From: Chloroflexota bacterium
GTDB lineage: Bacteria > Chloroflexota > Anaerolineae > Anaerolineales > UBA11858
DNA length: 33,197 nt
Direction: 5' to 3'
Assembly (NCBI GenBank): GCA_016865865.1
Contig: VGOC01000029.1
Location: 1 to 33,197, forward strand
Under the pieces are notes generated by a model that had not been told where the DNA came from, ran no database searches, and was given only the letters and a program-made list of their open reading frames with translations. Positions 30,817-33,197 of the stretch are shown one piece after another (the first letter of the stretch is position 1; the number at the start of each line of letters is the position of its first letter). Made by a program: the position numbers and the translations under genes.

Positions 30817-33078
30817 ATGACCACCAGTACTCGAACAAACGCCGAAAACCCGCCCCAAACCCAGGCGCAAACCGCCAGCCGCCAGAAGATCATCGGCGCG
30901 GTGGGGCTGCTGGCGATTATCGCACTGGGTGCGTTCTTGCGCTTCTATCAACTCGGCGCGTACACCATCGGCAACACTTACTACGCCGCCGCGGTCAAGT
31001 CCATGCTGACCTCGTGGAGTAACTTCTTCTACGTGGCTTTCGAGCCAGGCGGTTCGGTAACCGTGGACAAGCCCCCGCTGGGTTTTTGGGTGCAGGCTAT
31101 TTCGGCTTACTTTTTTGGCGTCAACGGCTTCGCCCTGGCGCTGCCGCAAGCTCTAGCCGGGACGCTGTCTATCCCAGTGCTTTATCATCTGGTTCGCAAG
31201 CGCTTCGGCGTGTGGGTCGGATTAGCCTCCGCCCTGGTGCTTGCGCTGATGCCCGTGACCATCGCCACCGAGCGCAACAATACCATTGACGGCCTGCTGG
31301 TCTTCGTGCTGTTGCTGGCAACATGGGCATTCTTGAAAGCCACCGAAACGGGGAAAACCCGCTTCCTGCTGATGGGCGCGATCCTGGTCGGGTTGGGTTT
31401 CAATATCAAGATGCTGCAGGCGTATATGGTGCTGCCTGCCTTCTACGCGGTTTATTTTATCGGCGCGAGCGTTCCCTGGTGGAAGCGCATCCTTCAGCTA
31501 GGGGTGGCGACCATCGTTCTGCTGATAGTCTCTTTCGCCTGGGTTGCTGCTGTTGATCTGACGCCCAGCGAGGAGCGTCCCTACGTTGGCTCCAGCCAGA
31601 ACAATACCGTGTTGGAATTGATCATTGGGCACAATGGACTGAGTCGTTTGGGGTTGAATGACCGCGGCCCGAGGAATGGCGATGGCCCCCGCGCGGCGGA
31701 CGGCCAGCAGCCTGGCCCTGCTCCCGGGGACGGAGGGGCAAACCAACCTGCCGGTGGATTCGCTCCCCTCGCGGGGAATCCCGCCCCCGGGGCGAAAGCA
31801 GCCAAACCGCCTCGAGAAGCAATCGAAGCCTGCAACGGATTGGGCATCGGGGACGCCTGTACAGTGAATCTACCCAATGGGGACATCATCGCCGGCGATT
31901 GCTACTCCTTCCCTCAAGGCGACCTGGTCTGCGTGCCCGAAGGCCGCACCCCGCCCCCGCAACCCCTAACCCCTAACTCCCTACCCCTCAACTCGCAACC
32001 CGGCAACCCTTCGGCGATCTCAGGGCGCGGCATGAACAGCAACGAAACCGGCGCCGCAGGTGTGCTGCGCCTGTTCGGAGAACCATTAGTCACCGAGGCA
32101 AGCTGGCTGCTGCCCTTTTTACTGCTTGGCTTGCCGGTTGCGTTGGTTGCAGCAGGGTGGTCGTGGCCTTTGAGCGACAAACATGTCAGTTTATTGCTCT
32201 GGACCGGCTGGCTGCTGCCCTCGATGTCTTATTTCAGCTTCACCACAGGATTGTTCCACCGCTACTACCTGATTATGCTGGGGCCGCCGGTGGCCGCTTT
32301 AGTCGGCGTCACCTTCTGGGGCATTGCCAGACATTGGAAGCAGAATCACGCCCTCGGTTGGCTGTTGACCGCCTTCCTCAGCGGGGCGACGATCATCTTC
32401 GAGATCTATGTCTTCCGCACATATACCGATTACAGCGGTCGGGTGACGGCTATCTCTCTGTTAATCTGGCTGGTGGGAATGGGCGTCCTGGCCTTGAGCA
32501 AGCTGCTCCCCATCCGAAAAGCAGGTCTGGCATTGATGCTGGCCGCCCTTATGGTAGCCCCATTCACCTGGTCAGCCTTGACGACACTCAACACCAACCC
32601 CAATGTGGCGCTGCCCACTGCCGGGATCGAAGCCTCCGATCAGACCCGCGCCTCCAATATGACCCCCAACCAGGAATTCCTGAACGAGAACGGGCAGGCC
32701 ATCCTGGCCTACACCCTGGCGAACACCGACCCCGATAGCTACCTGCTGGCGACCAACAACGCCCGCGAGGCAGCCCCCTATATCCTGGAAGTCGGCCGCC
32801 CGGTGCTGACCTTCGGCGGCTTCACCGGTAAAGATAATGTGGTGGATTTGGAAAACCTGATCGCCATGATCGAGAGCGACGAGCTGCGCTACATCCTGGG
32901 TCTCCCGCAGAATCCGGAGATCGCCCGCTGGATCGAGGCTAGCTGCTCCGTGGCCGATGTGCCGGGCTTCGATGCTTCGCAAGCGCAACCCGTGCCGCCC
33001 GGCCCAGGGCAAAGGCCTGGCGCTCCCGGTGGTCAGCGCGATCAACAAAGCCAGGTTCTATATGACTGCGGAGGATAA
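30817..33078 (+). CDS. GT39/ArnT-like membrane glycosyltransferase
   Basis: This 753-residue GT-C transferase probably moves a sugar from a polyprenyl phosphate to protein or lipid outside the membrane. About 12 membrane segments are seen. FLRFYQLGAYTIGNTYYAAA stands at the first outer loop, where related enzymes have the catalytic acidic residue, and VTVDKPPLGFWVQAISAYFFG and TERNNTIDGLLVF match the GT39 (PMT_2) group. ATG 30817 is chosen from AAGGAG 6 nt upstream. A low-complexity insertion (about 287-413) with four Cys splits the membrane region. The C-terminal 100 residues form a soluble domain with NPEIARWIEASCSV. The donor and acceptor are unknown. Confidence 0.9.
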   Translation: MTTSTRTNAENPPQTQAQTASRQKIIGAVGLLAIIALGAFLRFYQLGAYTIGNTYYAAAVKSMLTSWSNFFYVAFEPGGSVTVDKPPLGFWVQAISAYFFGVNGFALALPQALAGTLSIPVLYHLVRKRFGVWVGLASALVLALMPVTIATERNNTIDGLLVFVLLLATWAFLKATETGKTRFLLMGAILVGLGFNIKMLQAYMVLPAFYAVYFIGASVPWWKRILQLGVATIVLLIVSFAWVAAVDLTPSEERPYVGSSQNNTVLELIIGHNGLSRLGLNDRGPRNGDGPRAADGQQPGPAPGDGGANQPAGGFAPLAGNPAPGAKAAKPPREAIEACNGLGIGDACTVNLPNGDIIAGDCYSFPQGDLVCVPEGRTPPPQPLTPNSLPLNSQPGNPSAISGRGMNSNETGAAGVLRLFGEPLVTEASWLLPFLLLGLPVALVAAGWSWPLSDKHVSLLLWTGWLLPSMSYFSFTTGLFHRYYLIMLGPPVAALVGVTFWGIARHWKQNHALGWLLTAFLSGATIIFEIYVFRTYTDYSGRVTAISLLIWLVGMGVLALSKLLPIRKAGLALMLAALMVAPFTWSALTTLNTNPNVALPTAGIEASDQTRASNMTPNQEFLNENGQAILAYTLANTDPDSYLLATNNAREAAPYILEVGRPVLTFGGFTGKDNVVDLENLIAMIESDELRYILGLPQNPEIARWIEASCSVADVPGFDASQAQPVPPGPGQRPGAPGGQRDQQSQVLYDCGG
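31961..32000. repeat. C-rich degenerate tandem repeat inside the glycosyltransferase
   Basis: A run of AACCCCT-like units (AACCCCT, AACCCCT, AACTCCCT and variants) lies in the coding region and is translated as the TPNSLPLNSQPGNP stretch. Similar CCTAAC-type tandem tracts are usually intergenic. Confidence 0.6.
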
Positions 33079-33095
33079 GCCCTCGCACATCTATG

Positions 33096-33197
33096 GTAAC
33101 TACTCAGCCAAAAGGAGAAATTCCCGAAAAAAGGGTGTGCGCATTACGGCTCGCGATATGAATTCAAGTGAAAGACATCGTTTTAGAAAGCGAAAAG
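33096..33197. mobile_element. Left end of a second MITE/IS66-like element
   Basis: From 33096 the bases GTAACTACTCAGCCA start a 46-nt stretch (33096-33141) that matches the left end of the element at 16897-16942 at 42 of 46 positions. The sequence then diverges, so this copy may be a different size or a full insertion sequence running past the window. The flanking 8 bases CATCTATG (33088-33095) are the expected target duplication. It begins 17 nt after the glycosyltransferase stop. Confidence 0.75.

Overview
The window looks like a chromosomal piece of a Chloroflexota bacterium, probably class Anaerolineae. This is inferred from gene content and style: lipoproteins with Thr/Pro-rich linkers, a bifunctional phosphoglucose/phosphomannose isomerase, a UMF1-type transporter, a MenG/UbiX pair, a GT39-type glycosyltransferase, and many small palindromic repeats between genes. 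No rRNA, tRNA or CRISPR array was seen. I count 28 intact protein genes, one of which appears to be read through an in-frame TGA, plus one gene remnant, and no gap over about 300 bases without a gene.

Layout. 1-1666: a hairpin repeat, then a large membrane protein. 1810-6481 (minus): urocanate hydratase, RsmI, PGI/PMI, a molybdopterin oxidoreductase and a CheY-like regulator, mostly close-packed. 6546-7217: a second hairpin repeat and an Rrf2-type Fe-S regulator with its promoter and operator. 7437-9736 (plus): UDP-glucose dehydrogenase and a zinc-ribbon methyltransferase. 9758-10368: a MazEF-type toxin-antitoxin pair with a palindromic operator. 10393-11501 (minus): a decayed DUF433/DUF5615 toxin-antitoxin locus whose toxin is fused to a methyltransferase. 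11498-14149 (minus): UbiX, MenG/UbiE and a UMF1 transporter, overlapping. 14288-16889 (plus): a secreted HExxH protein and a lipoprotein with DsbA-like and cyclophilin domains. 16897-17008: a MITE with an 8-bp target duplication. 17087-17740: DedA. 17781-26851 (minus): a lipoprotein, penicillin acylase, AcpS, a two-subunit M16 peptidase, two small membrane proteins and an M19 dipeptidase, preceded by MutY (26845-27915), a small protein and a degenerate metallo-beta-lactamase-fold protein (to 28954). 29107-33078 (plus): an M1-like peptidase lipoprotein and a GT39-type glycosyltransferase, followed by the left end of a second copy of the MITE family.

The most interesting signal is at 15591-16889. 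One reading frame runs from a lipoprotein signal through a DsbA-like thioredoxin fold into a cyclophilin domain. It is interrupted once, by a TGA exactly where the first Cys of the CxxC redox motif belongs (TGA-Pro-Tyr-Cys), with a GC-rich hairpin 18 bases downstream that fits the loose bacterial SECIS pattern. I read it as a candidate selenoprotein in which an exported thiol-disulfide oxidoreductase is joined to a prolyl isomerase. Other unusual points are a palindromic repeat inserted in frame inside acpS, the toxin-methyltransferase fusion behind a truncated antitoxin, and a Cys-containing low-complexity insertion in the glycosyltransferase.
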